Notes: generated from the letters alone by a model not told the origin. A stretch of DNA of 64,000 nucleotides from Bacteroidota bacterium (GCA_017860255.1 JAFNAR010000008.1:1-64000); one strand, 5' to 3'. Counted from the first letter of the stretch, positions 26,803 to 36,106 are shown. Made by a program: numbers and translations.

Positions 26803-27906
26803 ATGAAAAACAAGATTATTAAATTCCAAATACTTCTTCTACTTTTATGTGTTGCTTCAATTAATTCATATTCACAAGTAAATATGGAGAGATTTATTGA
26901 GTTTAAATGTAATGTAGGTGCAAATTTTTCTGTTAATCTTGCAGCTGACTCATCAAATACAAAGGCAATAATAAAGAATGGGATGTATGAAAAAATAGTA
27001 AATATTCAGATTGGATTATTTAGTTCCCCGTCTTATAATTTAAATACAAGAGATACAATTATAAGAATATATGGTAATGTAACAAAGATAGACTTTAGAT
27101 GTTCTGATGGTATTATAAGAGGTTTTAATATAGATAGTAATTCTTATTTAACCCAAATATGGGCATATAACTTAGTATATAAAAATGTTTCTTTCAATAA
27201 TTCTAATAATTTGGAGGTTTTGTATTTACAATACAGCAGTATAGAAAGTATTGATGTTCGCAACTTGGAAAACTTAATATATCTTGGTGTCCCAGGGAAT
27301 GAAGAATTAACCAAACTTGATCTAAGAGAACTGACAAGATTAAAAATCTTAATGTTTCAAAATACTGGAGTATCAGATATTAATATTAATGGATTAAATG
27401 AGTTAAGAGACATAGATTGCTATAATACTAATCTTTCAACTATGGGCTATGATTCTCTATTCTGTGCTTTGCCTGAGTGTTCGGACAGCCTTTCTGGAAT
27501 GATTGTTGTAATATATGATTCAACATATTCAGATTTCCCTACCTATATGTCATCAAACTCACAGAATTTAATATCTAAGAATTGGTTTCCTACGGATAGA
27601 AATTATCAATTAATGCCTCCATCTTACGGAACATTTGATTGTAGTTCAATTGGGATGGATGATATTGAATTAGATTTTGTTGAAGCAAAGGTTTATCCTA
27701 ATCCTGCAATTGATTATTTAAGTATTGAAACAAAAGAAGTGGTTCAAATGCTTGAAGTTTATGATGCTTTAGGGAGAAGGGCTATTTCAAAAACTCCTAA
27801 CCAAAATAATTTCTCCCTTGATATTTCCAATCTTGAAAAAGGAATTTATATTCTAAAACTCCAAACCAATGAAGGAATTGGTAGCTATAAGATAGTTAAG
27901 AATTAA
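26803..27906 (+). CDS. T9SS type A cargo protein with LRR-like repeats
   Basis: A 367-residue protein from the ATG at 26803 with a signal peptide (IIKFQILLLLLCVASINSYS). The central region is built of irregular leucine-rich repeats (NLEVLYLQYSSIESIDVRNL, ENLIYLGVPGNEELTKLDLR, LRDIDCYNTNL). The last 80 residues are a T9SS sorting domain (AKVYPNPAIDYLSIETKE, GIYILKLQTNEG). An upstream in-frame start at 26749 lies inside the preceding terminator and is rejected. It is likely exposed at the surface for binding; ligand unknown. Confidence 0.82.
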   Translation: MKNKIIKFQILLLLLCVASINSYSQVNMERFIEFKCNVGANFSVNLAADSSNTKAIIKNGMYEKIVNIQIGLFSSPSYNLNTRDTIIRIYGNVTKIDFRCSDGIIRGFNIDSNSYLTQIWAYNLVYKNVSFNNSNNLEVLYLQYSSIESIDVRNLENLIYLGVPGNEELTKLDLRELTRLKILMFQNTGVSDININGLNELRDIDCYNTNLSTMGYDSLFCALPECSDSLSGMIVVIYDSTYSDFPTYMSSNSQNLISKNWFPTDRNYQLMPPSYGTFDCSSIGMDDIELDFVEAKVYPNPAIDYLSIETKEVVQMLEVYDALGRRAISKTPNQNNFSLDISNLEKGIYILKLQTNEGIGSYKIVKN

Positions 27907-27912
27907 ACAAAA

Positions 27913-27941
27913 GAGAAGTCCAATATTCAATTGAACTTCTC
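27913..27941. terminator. Terminator of the LRR-like gene
   Basis: GAGAAGTCCAAT (27913-27924) pairs with ATTGAACTTCTC (27930-27941) with one mismatch, followed by CTTT. It lies just after the stop codon. Confidence 0.75.
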
Positions 27942-28042
27942 CTTTCATTTTGTTGAACAATTTATTAGTTCAACGGTTTAACTTTTTCCTAAATACCATT
28001 TATAAAATGGCAAGTCGCTACAATGTTTTCCATTTTTTTTGC

Positions 28043-28477
28043 TTAAGGAGTTGAATTCTCCTCTTTGGTTGGTATTTGCAAACCTTTGAAGTCAAGTTGC
28101 TGAGGAGCAACTTTGGCTTCTTTTAGCTTACGGCTAAACTTCTTTGAAGGAGCAAAACGAATATAAACTCGCTTAATGGTTGTTGCATCAACCTCATCCT
28201 TAGAATTTTTTGCTGTTGCAGTGAAGCCAGGAATTAACTTTCCCATTCTTCCAAGTTGCACAGCATTGCCTTCAAAAAATGCCCATTCCAGAACAGTTTC
28301 ATATTGAAGCAAAACGCTTACAATATCACCTTTTGAAAGAGCAGAAGTCTCGGCAATTTTGTCTGCAATGTTCCAGATATCAAGTAAGTCATCTTGGGCA
28401 ATTTTAGCAAGAAACTTAATACCTGGATTAGAACCAACAGAGATTTTTCTCTCTACAATGACATATTTTATTGCCAT
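28043..28477 (-). CDS. HU-family DNA-binding protein (Bacteroidetes type)
   Basis: A 144-residue protein of the HU/IHF-like family found in Bacteroidetes (MAIKYVIVERKISVG, KIAETSALSKGDIVSVL, GRMGKLIPGFTA, VYIRFAPSKKFSRKL). It is longer than classical HU and carries a C-terminal extension. It should bind and bend DNA as a nucleoid protein. The gene is single. The spacer upstream of it carries dyad array 2; a regulatory or structural link between HU-like proteins and the arrays is conceivable but unproven. Confidence 0.88.
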   Translation of the reverse strand: MAIKYVIVERKISVGSNPGIKFLAKIAQDDLLDIWNIADKIAETSALSKGDIVSVLLQYETVLEWAFFEGNAVQLGRMGKLIPGFTATAKNSKDEVDATTIKRVYIRFAPSKKFSRKLKEAKVAPQQLDFKGLQIPTKEENSTP

Positions 28478-28661
28478 AACATTTGGTTTTTAAGTTAATA
28501 CTATGAGAATTTTATTTACAATTCTCCGAAACTTAACAAGGTGTGTATATTAATTAACCCCTTGTATTTTATATAACATCATTAAATGAGGAAAAGTAAA
28601 CTTAAAAAGAATAATTTAAGAATCATTAACATATAAAAAGCTTAATCAAGCCAAACATTCC

Positions 28662-28789
28662 GTTTTACGGCGTAAAATGAGTTGTAAAACGCCTTAATAC
28701 AATCTGTTTTACGCCCTAAAACACCCCTGTAATACGCCGTAAAACAGTTAGTAAAACGGCGTAAAACAAGTTGTAATAGGCTGTAAAAC
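28662..28789. repeat. Phased dyad array 2 (GTTTTACGGCGTAAAAC type, 22-bp pitch)
   Basis: Six 17-bp imperfect palindromes, consensus GTWWWACGSCGTWWWAC, occupy 28662-28678, 28684-28700, 28706-28722, 28729-28745, 28751-28767 and 28773-28789. Their starts are 22, 22, 23, 22 and 22 bp apart. The arms vary between TTTTA, TAAAA and TAATA while the dyad shape is kept. The array lies between the nifJ terminator (28845) and the start of the HU-like gene (28477), outside any reading frame. Confidence 0.92.
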
Positions 28790-28844
28790 GAAAATTATGA
28801 TTTTCTATTGTTAAATTTATTAACAAACAATTTATCATAAAAAA

Positions 28845-28872
28845 AGGCTGAGTTGAAATTTCAACTCAGCCT
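28845..28872 (-). terminator. nifJ terminator
   Basis: A perfect 28-bp palindrome with arms AGGCTGAGTTGAAA and its complement, preceded on the plus strand by a run of A (T run for minus-strand transcription). It lies 28 bp after the nifJ stop. Confidence 0.93.
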
Positions 28873-28899
28873 ATATAGATTAGTTATTTTCTATGTTTC

Positions 28900-31800
28900 C
28901 TATTTCCAATCTTGAGAAGCCATTCTTAAGTAAGAATTATATCTCCATTTAGCATTTTCTTCGCTTAAACGGAATAATTCTTCAGCATCTTGAGGGAATG
29001 CTTTCTTCAAAGAAGAATAACGAACTTCTCCATTAATAAACTCTTGGAATTTTGCCCAATCTGGTTCTTTTGAGTCTAAAGTAAATGGATTTTGTCCTTG
29101 TTCAGCAAGTTCTGGATTATATCTCCATAAGTGCCAGTATCCACATTCAACTGCACGTTTACCTTCTTCTTGAGTTTTTCCCATTCCTGCTCTTAGTCCG
29201 TGGTTGATACATGGAGCATAAGCAATGATTAGAGATGGTCCATTATAAGCTTCAGCTTCTTTAATTACCTTTAAGTATTGAGCTTGGTTTGCACCAATTG
29301 AAACTTGAGCTACATAAACATAACCATAAGTTGTTGCAATCATACCAAGGTCTTTCTTTCTGATACGTTTTCCAGAAGCAGCAAACTTAGCAATTGCTCC
29401 AACAGGTGTTGCTTTTGATGCTTGACCACCAGTGTTAGAGTAAACTTCAGTATCCATTACTAAAATGTTTACGTTTTCTCCTGAAGCAATAACGTGGTCT
29501 AATCCACCGTAACCGATATCATAAGCCCAACCATCTCCACCAAATATCCATTGAGATTTCTTGATGATGTATTGGCTGTTTTCTTTCAATTGTTTGCAAA
29601 TATCGCAGCTGCAAGCATCGAAAGTAGGCATTAACTTATTGTATATATCTTGAGTGATTTCAGCATTTTCACGATTATCAATCCATTTTTGGAATAGTTC
29701 TTTTTGTTCAGCAGAGCAGCAAGTACAAGCTAAACCTTCTTTCATTAGGCTTTCAACTCTGTCTCTCATAACTCTTGTTGCTGTAGCCATTCCTAAACCA
29801 AACTCTGCATTATCTTCAAATAGTGAGTTAGCCCAAGCTGGTCCTTTACCTTCAGCATTCTTAGTGTAAGGCATAGATGGACAAGAACCTCCGTAAATTG
29901 AAGAACATCCTGTTGCATTAGCAACCATCATTCTTTCACCAAATAATTGAGTGATAAGTTTGATATATGGAGTTTCACCACAACCAGCACAAGCTCCAGA
30001 GAACTCGAACAAAGGTTGAGAGAATTGAGAATTCTTAACGTTCTTAGAAACTTCAACCAAATGTGATTTATAGCTTACGTTTTCAGTAATACTTTCCCAA
30101 CGTTTTGCTTCTTCCATTTGAGTTGTTAGAGGTTTCATAACCAAAGCTTTTGTTTTAGCAGGACAAACATCAGCACAGTTTCCACAACCAGTACAGTCTA
30201 AAACACTAACTTGCATACGGAATTGAAGTCCTTCAAATTCTTTTCCAGTAGCTTTAATTGTTTTTGTATCTGCAGGGATTTTAGCTTTTTCTTCATCGTT
30301 GATTAGGAAAGGACGAATAGCTGCATGAGGGCAAACATAAGAACATTGATTGCATTGGATACAGTTTTCTGGTATCCATTCAGGAACGTGAGAAGCTATA
30401 CCTCTCTTTTCATATTGTGATGTTCCACAAGGGAAAGTTCCATTTTCTACTCCAGTGAAAGCTGAAACAGGAAGAGAATCTCCTTCTTGAGCATTAATAA
30501 CATCAACAACATTCTTAATAAATTCAGGACGGATTGTACTTGCTTGTTCAGAAGTAACAGTTTCATTAGCCCATTCTTTCTTAACTTCAACTTTAATTGC
30601 ATCACCTCCACGATCAACAGCAGCGTAGTTCATCTTAACGATGTTTTCACCCTTCTTACCGTATGATTTGTCAATAGCTTTCTTCATTTGAGTTACTGCT
30701 AATTCGAAAGGAATTACGTTAGCAATCTTGAAGAATGCAGATTGAAGAATAGTGTTAGTTCTGTTTCCTAAACCAATTTCTTCAGCGATAGCTGTAGCAT
30801 CAATGATATAGAAATTAATATTTTTTTCTGCTAATTCTTTTCTAATTTTTGCAGGAAGATTCTTAACAGTATCTTCAGCATTATACATTGAGTTTAAAAG
30901 GAAGGTTCCGTTAGGTTTAATTCCTTTTAATATTTCGTACATGTTTAAATAAGCAAATACGTGGCAAGCAACAAAATCAGGAGTTGTTACCAAGTAAGGG
31001 GAACGAATTGGAGTATCTCCAAAACGAAGGTGAGAACAAGTGAAACCACCAGATTTCTTACTATCGTAAGAGAAGTATGCTTGACAATATTTGTTAGTGT
31101 TATCTCCAATAATCTTAATAGAGTTTTTGTTTGCTCCAACAGTACCATCAGCTCCTAAACCATAGAATTTAGCTTCAAAAGTTCCAGCTTCAGAAATTGA
31201 AATTTCTGGAAGAACTGGAAGAGAACGATTAGTAACGTCATCAACTATACCAACTGTAAATTGATTCTTAGGATTTGAAGATTTAAGGTTTTCAAGAACA
31301 GAAACTATTTGCGCAGGAGTTGTGTCCTTTGAGCTTAAACCATAACGACCTCCAATAATCATTGGACGGTTTTCTATATTGTTGAATAATTCAACTACGT
31401 CTAAGTAAAGAGGATCTCCATTAGCTCCTGGTTCTTTTGTTCGGTCTAAAACGCAAATTCTCTTAACTGATTTAGGGAATACGTTAAAGAAGTATTTTGC
31501 AGAGAAAGGACGGTAAAGATGAACACAAATCAATCCAACTTTTTCTCCTTTTTTAGCTAAATAATCAATAGTTTCTTTTATAGTATCATTAACAGAACCC
31601 ATAGCAACAATAATGTTTTCTGCATTAGGTTCTCCATAATATTCGAAAGGTTTATGTTCTCTGCCAGTTATTTGACCAACTTTTTGCATATAGTCATTAA
31701 CCATGTCAGGAATTGCATCATAGAAAGGATTACAAGCTTCTCTTGCTTGGAAGAAAACATCAGGGTTTTGAGCAGTACCTCTTGTTACTGGATGTTCTGG

Positions 31801-32433
31801 GTTAAGAGCGTTTTCTCTATATTCTTTTAAGGCTTTTTGATCAATCAATTTAGCCATATCTTCAGTGTCAAGAGCTTCAATTTTTTGAATTTCGTGAGAA
31901 GTACGGAATCCATCAAAGAAATGCATAAAAGGAACTCTACCTTTAATTGCAGTAAGGTGAGCAACTCCTGCCAAATCCATCGCTTCTTGAACAGAATTAG
32001 ATGCTAACATTGCAAAACCTGTTTGGCGACAAGCGTAAACATCTGAATGATCTCCAAAGATTGAAAGAGCTTGAGCCGCAAGAGTACGAGCTGTTACGTG
32101 GAAAACTCCAGGAAGTAATTCTCCTGCAATCTTATACATATTAGGAATCATCAATAATAACCCTTGAGAAGCAGTAAATGTTGTAGATAGAGCACCAGCT
32201 TGAAGTGAACCGTGTAAAGCTCCAGCTGCACCTGCTTCAGATTGCATTTCTACAAGCTTAACTGTTTCTCCAAATATATTTTTTCTTCCGTTAGCTGACC
32301 ATTCATCAACATATTCTGCCATTGGAGAAGACGGTGTGATGGGATAAATAGCTGCACATTCAGAAAACATATATGCTACATGAGCTGCTGCTTGATTACC
32401 ATCGCAAGTCAAAAATTTCTTTTCTTTTGCCAT
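28900..32433 (-). CDS. nifJ: Pyruvate:ferredoxin (flavodoxin) oxidoreductase
   Basis: A 1177-residue single-chain PFOR that oxidises pyruvate with CoA to acetyl-CoA, CO2 and reduced ferredoxin. The domains are in the standard order. Domain I has YPITPSSPMAEYVDEW (about residue 36). The gamma-like and CoA domains follow. A two-cluster ferredoxin domain has CIQCNQCSYVCP and CTGCGNCADVCP. The TPP-binding domain has CAGCGETPY, GDGWAYDIGYGGLDH and NTGGQASKATP. Length is typical. Reduced ferredoxin would feed the hydrogenases and Rnf; acetyl-CoA would lead to acetate through AckA. Confidence 0.98.
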   Translation of the reverse strand: MAKEKKFLTCDGNQAAAHVAYMFSECAAIYPITPSSPMAEYVDEWSANGRKNIFGETVKLVEMQSEAGAAGALHGSLQAGALSTTFTASQGLLLMIPNMYKIAGELLPGVFHVTARTLAAQALSIFGDHSDVYACRQTGFAMLASNSVQEAMDLAGVAHLTAIKGRVPFMHFFDGFRTSHEIQKIEALDTEDMAKLIDQKALKEYRENALNPEHPVTRGTAQNPDVFFQAREACNPFYDAIPDMVNDYMQKVGQITGREHKPFEYYGEPNAENIIVAMGSVNDTIKETIDYLAKKGEKVGLICVHLYRPFSAKYFFNVFPKSVKRICVLDRTKEPGANGDPLYLDVVELFNNIENRPMIIGGRYGLSSKDTTPAQIVSVLENLKSSNPKNQFTVGIVDDVTNRSLPVLPEISISEAGTFEAKFYGLGADGTVGANKNSIKIIGDNTNKYCQAYFSYDSKKSGGFTCSHLRFGDTPIRSPYLVTTPDFVACHVFAYLNMYEILKGIKPNGTFLLNSMYNAEDTVKNLPAKIRKELAEKNINFYIIDATAIAEEIGLGNRTNTILQSAFFKIANVIPFELAVTQMKKAIDKSYGKKGENIVKMNYAAVDRGGDAIKVEVKKEWANETVTSEQASTIRPEFIKNVVDVINAQEGDSLPVSAFTGVENGTFPCGTSQYEKRGIASHVPEWIPENCIQCNQCSYVCPHAAIRPFLINDEEKAKIPADTKTIKATGKEFEGLQFRMQVSVLDCTGCGNCADVCPAKTKALVMKPLTTQMEEAKRWESITENVSYKSHLVEVSKNVKNSQFSQPLFEFSGACAGCGETPYIKLITQLFGERMMVANATGCSSIYGGSCPSMPYTKNAEGKGPAWANSLFEDNAEFGLGMATATRVMRDRVESLMKEGLACTCCSAEQKELFQKWIDNRENAEITQDIYNKLMPTFDACSCDICKQLKENSQYIIKKSQWIFGGDGWAYDIGYGGLDHVIASGENVNILVMDTEVYSNTGGQASKATPVGAIAKFAASGKRIRKKDLGMIATTYGYVYVAQVSIGANQAQYLKVIKEAEAYNGPSLIIAYAPCINHGLRAGMGKTQEEGKRAVECGYWHLWRYNPELAEQGQNPFTLDSKEPDWAKFQEFINGEVRYSSLKKAFPQDAEELFRLSEENAKWRYNSYLRMASQDWK

Positions 32434-32501
32434 TTCTTTTAATTTTATAAGTATTTGAATTAAATTCGTTTAAAGTGAAAATACCTCACTATTTTAGCTT
32501 G

Positions 32502-32509
32502 CAAAGTTA
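32502..32509 (-). promoter_or_regulatory. Putative nifJ -7 box
   Basis: The minus strand reads TAACTTTG, a full TAnnTTTG match, about 70 bp upstream of the nifJ start. A TTTG on the same strand (CAAA at 32526-32529) is closer than the usual 19 bp, so the -33 element is uncertain. Confidence 0.5.
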
Positions 32510-32743
32510 CAAAAAATATATTGAACAAAAAAAGAAAAGGGATAAGAAATATGGTTTAGGCTTCTAAATTGACTAAAAATTTGATTTTGCGATAGTAAAA
32601 AAGAATTATTGAAGCTATATTATGGGTTAAATTGTAGGGGAATAAGTGGATGAAAAATTAAACAAGGAGTTATTGAAATTTAATTAGCTTTTCCCAAGGG
32701 AAATTTATTTATAAACTTCCAAGCATAACTAAAATATAAATTT
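32510..32743. other. Spacer between nifJ and the T9SS paralogues
   Basis: No gene is seen. Two AT-rich dyads, TTTAGGCTTCTAAA (32555-32568, centre 32561.5) and AAAATTTGATTTT (32576-32588, centre 32582), are 20.5 bp apart and could be the remains of a phased array, but no further convincing members follow. A TTTCCCAAGGGAAA dyad lies near 32690-32703. Confidence 0.35.
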
Positions 32744-32754
32744 CATAAGGCTAA
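32744..32754 (-). other. Junction remnant of a further T9SS paralogue
   Basis: Immediately after the stop of the 32755 gene comes the same 8-bp linker (AAGGCTAA on the plus strand) that separates two of the three junctions in the row, followed by an ATG (32746-32744). The frame then ends after five codons (ATGAAATTTATATTTTAG). This looks like the start of a lost or degenerate extra copy. Confidence 0.55.
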
Positions 32755-33636
32755 TTATTTCTTAATTATCTTTCTAATTATGATATTATCTTTATGTTTA
32801 AGCTTTATTATATAGGCTCCTTCCTTTAGGAAATCTAAATTAATTGCTCTGTTATTATTTATTTCTTTTCTGAAAACTTCCCTTCCAAACAAATCAATAA
32901 TACTTAAACTTATTGGATATTTATCCGAACTAATATTTATTTCTTTATCAATTATTGTAGGATAGACTTTAATTTGGTTTTCTTCTTTTCTAGGATAATT
33001 TATGCCTACAATATTACAATAATTAAATTCAGGATTAGAGTATAGAACATTATCATTATAATAATAACATAATAATTTTTCTATAACTCCTACACCAAAT
33101 AATGATTCATATAATAAACCTGCCTCTAAACAACCTATCTTTTCAACCCAAGTCATATTAGAAATAAAATTTCCTGATAAAATAATTCTCTTTCTCATTT
33201 CATTATTGATTTGAATTGAATCTACACATACATTAAAAGAAAAAACTTCTTCATATATATTAAGGTTAAAAGTATCACCATTAGACAAAGAGAAATCATA
33301 TAATAAATTCTCTCCCAAGATAGAATCCATTCCAGAATGATAATATCTAACATAAGTCTTTTGATTTTCTTCTCTTATTAATGCGTGAAACTCTATATCA
33401 TCTGTTAGGGATAAATCATTATTAGTCCATACTTTTATATAATGTTTTGAATCAATAATTGTATCTCCTTTTAAGTGGATATAATAACTTGTTGGGATTG
33501 ATTCTGCAATAACCAATTCGTTATAAATTGACCAAATACTATTTGTGTCAACAATGGTATTTTGAGACTGAGAATAACTAATCTTGCTTGATAAACTTAT
33601 TAAGCAAATAGATAAAATGATTAATGTCTTTTTCAT
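32755..33636 (-). CDS. T9SS type A cargo, tandem paralogue 1 (long middle)
   Basis: A 293-residue protein. The signal peptide (MKKTLIILSICLISLSSKIS) and the C-terminal sorting domain (IKVYPTIIDKEINISSDKYP, then LSIIDLFGREVFRKEI and KHKDNIIIRKIIKK) are almost the same as in the three genes upstream. The middle (about residues 25-215) is shared only with the 34972 gene (type A: VDTN.IW, DTIIDSKHYIKVW, WVEKIGCLEAG). It would be exported through T9SS and attached to or released from the surface. Function of the middle unknown. The gap to the next gene is 8 bp. Confidence 0.85.
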   Translation of the reverse strand: MKKTLIILSICLISLSSKISYSQSQNTIVDTNSIWSIYNELVIAESIPTSYYIHLKGDTIIDSKHYIKVWTNNDLSLTDDIEFHALIREENQKTYVRYYHSGMDSILGENLLYDFSLSNGDTFNLNIYEEVFSFNVCVDSIQINNEMRKRIILSGNFISNMTWVEKIGCLEAGLLYESLFGVGVIEKLLCYYYNDNVLYSNPEFNYCNIVGINYPRKEENQIKVYPTIIDKEINISSDKYPISLSIIDLFGREVFRKEINNNRAINLDFLKEGAYIIKLKHKDNIIIRKIIKK

Positions 33637-33644
33637 AATGCTAA

Positions 33645-34262
33645 TTATTTCTTAATGATCTTTCTATTTATGAAAGTGTCTTTATGTTTAAGTTTTAATA
33701 TATAGGTTCCTTTCTTTAAGAAGTCTATATCAATAGCTCTGTTATTATATATTTCTTTTCTAAAAACTTCTCTTCCAAATAAATCAATTACATTTAAACT
33801 TATTGGATATTTATCCGAACTAATATTTATTTCTTTATCAATTATAGTTGGATAAATCTTAATAGAATTATTATTAAAAGTTGTTTTAGGAATATCTACA
33901 CCTGCTGTTAAAAACGAAGAAGAGTCACTTTTAATAATGGAAGTATCTGTTCTTACAAATGCTACCACCCAATATTGCTCTGGATTAGGATTGAAAAATA
34001 GAGTAGTATCAAAATTATCATTATTAATTGATAAATGTAGAAAACTTTGATAATAAACTCCTTTTATCTCCAATCCTTTTTCAATTATTGAGTCTGTTCC
34101 CTGAATAAAAGAAGCAAATATACTTGTATTGAACCCTTGAGGAAAGTCTTGAGTGATAGAGTCAATTTTTACTATTGGAGGAATGTAATCTTCTTGAGAA
34201 TAACTAATCTTGCTTGATAAACTAATCAAGAAAATAGATAAAAGGATTAATGTCTTTTTCAT
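33645..34262 (-). CDS. T9SS type A cargo, tandem paralogue 2 (short middle)
   Basis: A 205-residue protein with the same signal peptide (MKKTLILLSIFLISLSSKIS) and sorting domain as its neighbours. Its different, short middle (about residues 25-120) is shared in outline with the 34271 gene (type B: DSIIEKGLEIKG, NNDNFDTTLFFNP). The type B middle has the look of a small beta-sandwich. It is separated by 8 bp from the genes on either side, so all four genes should be on one transcript. Confidence 0.85.
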   Translation of the reverse strand: MKKTLILLSIFLISLSSKISYSQEDYIPPIVKIDSITQDFPQGFNTSIFASFIQGTDSIIEKGLEIKGVYYQSFLHLSINNDNFDTTLFFNPNPEQYWVVAFVRTDTSIIKSDSSSFLTAGVDIPKTTFNNNSIKIYPTIIDKEINISSDKYPISLNVIDLFGREVFRKEIYNNRAIDIDFLKKGTYILKLKHKDTFINRKIIKK

Positions 34263-34270
34263 AAGGCTAA

Positions 34271-34963
34271 TTATTTCTTTATTATCTTTCTATTAATAAT
34301 AGCGTCTTTATGTTTGAGATTTAATATATAGGTTCCTTTCTTTAGGAAGTCTATATCAATAGCTCTGTTATTATATATTTCTTTTCTAAAAACTTCTCTT
34401 CCAAATAAATCAATTACACTTAAACTTATTGGATACTTTTCCGAACTAATATTTATTTCTTTATCTATTATTGTTGGATATATTTTTACATCTAAACTTA
34501 AATCAGAAATCTCTTTAAGACCAACTCCAAATAAATATTGTTCAATAATTGTATCGCTGTAAAATGTATCAATTGTTGTTATTATATATGATTGAAAGTA
34601 AAGATTCCTATAGTCAGGAATAAAATATAATACTGTATCAAATTCTTCATTAATTATTGATACATAAGCTTCAGTTACTTTAATATTTGGATTATCTGGC
34701 AATGGGAAAAGAAGAATGTCTTGCCATTCATTATTCGTTGTAATATATATTCCTTTTTCAATAATAGAATCCGAAACAGAATTTAAACTTGAAAATACTT
34801 CTATTTTGTGGAATCTGTTTAGAACATTAGCAGTATCATATAAGTCATGTGGCGGATTCCACAACAATGAATCCAAGCTAACAATATTATTAACTTGAGA
34901 ATAACTAATCTTGCTTGAAAAACTAATCAAGCAAATAACTAAAATGAACAATACTTTTTTCAT
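34271..34963 (-). CDS. T9SS type A cargo, tandem paralogue 3 (short middle)
   Basis: A 230-residue protein with signal peptide MKKVLFILVICLISFSSKIS and the conserved sorting domain. The middle is type B like the 33645 product (DSIIEKGIYITTNNEW, INEEFDTVLYFIPDYRNLY). Its signal peptide is closest to that of the 34972 gene, while its C-terminal half is closest to 33645, so the copies look mosaic. The 8-bp linker AAGGCTAA follows. Confidence 0.85.
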   Translation of the reverse strand: MKKVLFILVICLISFSSKISYSQVNNIVSLDSLLWNPPHDLYDTANVLNRFHKIEVFSSLNSVSDSIIEKGIYITTNNEWQDILLFPLPDNPNIKVTEAYVSIINEEFDTVLYFIPDYRNLYFQSYIITTIDTFYSDTIIEQYLFGVGLKEISDLSLDVKIYPTIIDKEINISSEKYPISLSVIDLFGREVFRKEIYNNRAIDIDFLKKGTYILNLKHKDAIINRKIIKK

Positions 34964-34971
34964 AAGGCTAA

Positions 34972-35892
34972 TTATTTCTTAATTATCTTTCTATTTATGA
35001 TAGTATCTTTATGCTTAAGCTTTAATATATAGGTTCCTTTCTTTAAGAAGTCTAAATCGATAGCACTATTATAAAATATTTCTTTTCTGAAAACTTCTCT
35101 TCCAAATAAATCAATTACACTTAAACTTATTGGATACTTTTCCGAACTAATATTTATTTCTTTGTCAATAAGTGTTGGATAGACTTTAATCTCTTCATCT
35201 ATTTTAATTTCATCTAAGCCGTAAGTTACTAAACAACCTGTATAGGTGTTTATATAAAGATAATCTTCTCCTTGTTTGACACATAGAAGAGATGAACCTC
35301 CTGCATCTATTATGTATCCTGATTCTAAAAATCCTTGAATACTTCCAATACCTTCTATCCATGCAAAACGAAAGTACCCAGTTTCAGCATCATATAGGTC
35401 AAATATAATTCTTTTTAATAGTATTCCATTAACTTCAACTGAGTCTATTAAGTCAACTACTGCATTACTTGCCATAAAAAGACCATTGTATTCTCCTCCA
35501 AGAATAATTGGCTCATTAAATTCATCGCCAACATTGAGATTAAAATTATAAATGATTATTTCTTCATTAGATACATTATTATTATTTAAGAAATATAGAT
35601 ACACAATATTGGAATCTTCTCTAATTAGATGATTGCAAATCCAATTATTCATTGAAGTATCTTCCCATATACAATACTTATTTGTATATACTTTCTTGTA
35701 TGTCCTATTATCTACTATTGTATCTTCTCCTATTTTGTTAATAATTGTATATACTCCTGTTCCATATCCGTTATTCCTTAATGTATTCCATTGCTTTGTT
35801 GTGTCAACAATAGATTTATTAACTTGAGAATAACTAATCTTGCTTGAAAAACTAATCAAGGAAATAACTAAAATGAACAATACTTTTTTCAT
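34972..35892 (-). CDS. T9SS type A cargo, tandem paralogue 4 (long middle)
   Basis: A 306-residue protein starting MKKVLFILVISLISFSSKIS at 35892. A longer frame opening at 35931 would place 13 residues before the signal peptide and is rejected. The middle is type A as in the 32755 gene (VDTTKQWNTLRNNG, DTIVDNRTYKKVYTN, RFAWIEGIGSIQGFLESG). The conserved C-terminal sorting domain follows. It is the first gene of the row; a -7-like box (minus strand TATCTTTG, 35970-35977) lies about 80 bp upstream. Confidence 0.85.
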   Translation of the reverse strand: MKKVLFILVISLISFSSKISYSQVNKSIVDTTKQWNTLRNNGYGTGVYTIINKIGEDTIVDNRTYKKVYTNKYCIWEDTSMNNWICNHLIREDSNIVYLYFLNNNNVSNEEIIIYNFNLNVGDEFNEPIILGGEYNGLFMASNAVVDLIDSVEVNGILLKRIIFDLYDAETGYFRFAWIEGIGSIQGFLESGYIIDAGGSSLLCVKQGEDYLYINTYTGCLVTYGLDEIKIDEEIKVYPTLIDKEINISSEKYPISLSVIDLFGREVFRKEIFYNSAIDLDFLKKGTYILKLKHKDTIINRKIIKK

Positions 35893-35969
35893 AGGGTTAA
35901 TTTGTTTTGTTCTTATTTTTTTATCTGACAAAAAATCTTTGACAAATAATTATGTTACTAAGAATTAGG

Positions 35970-35977
35970 CAAAGATA
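35970..35977 (-). promoter_or_regulatory. Putative -7 box of the T9SS paralogue operon
   Basis: The minus strand reads TATCTTTG, a full consensus match, 78 bp ahead of the first start codon. No convincing -33 box is at the standard distance. Confidence 0.45.
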
Positions 35978-36106
35978 TAAATTATTTCCATTATTTATCC
36001 TCCAAAATACTTGTTATTTAAATTTTAATCAAATTTCTTTTTAGCTAAATAAGGAGTGAGCTTACTAAAATCAAGAAAAAGTTTATTTAAACAAGGAATA
36101 AATTCT

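Noticed and set aside
28662-28789. Replication origin iterons
   Set aside because: No dnaA-type boxes, no dnaA/dnaN or gidA neighbours, and the motif differs from those of the other arrays in the same chromosome.
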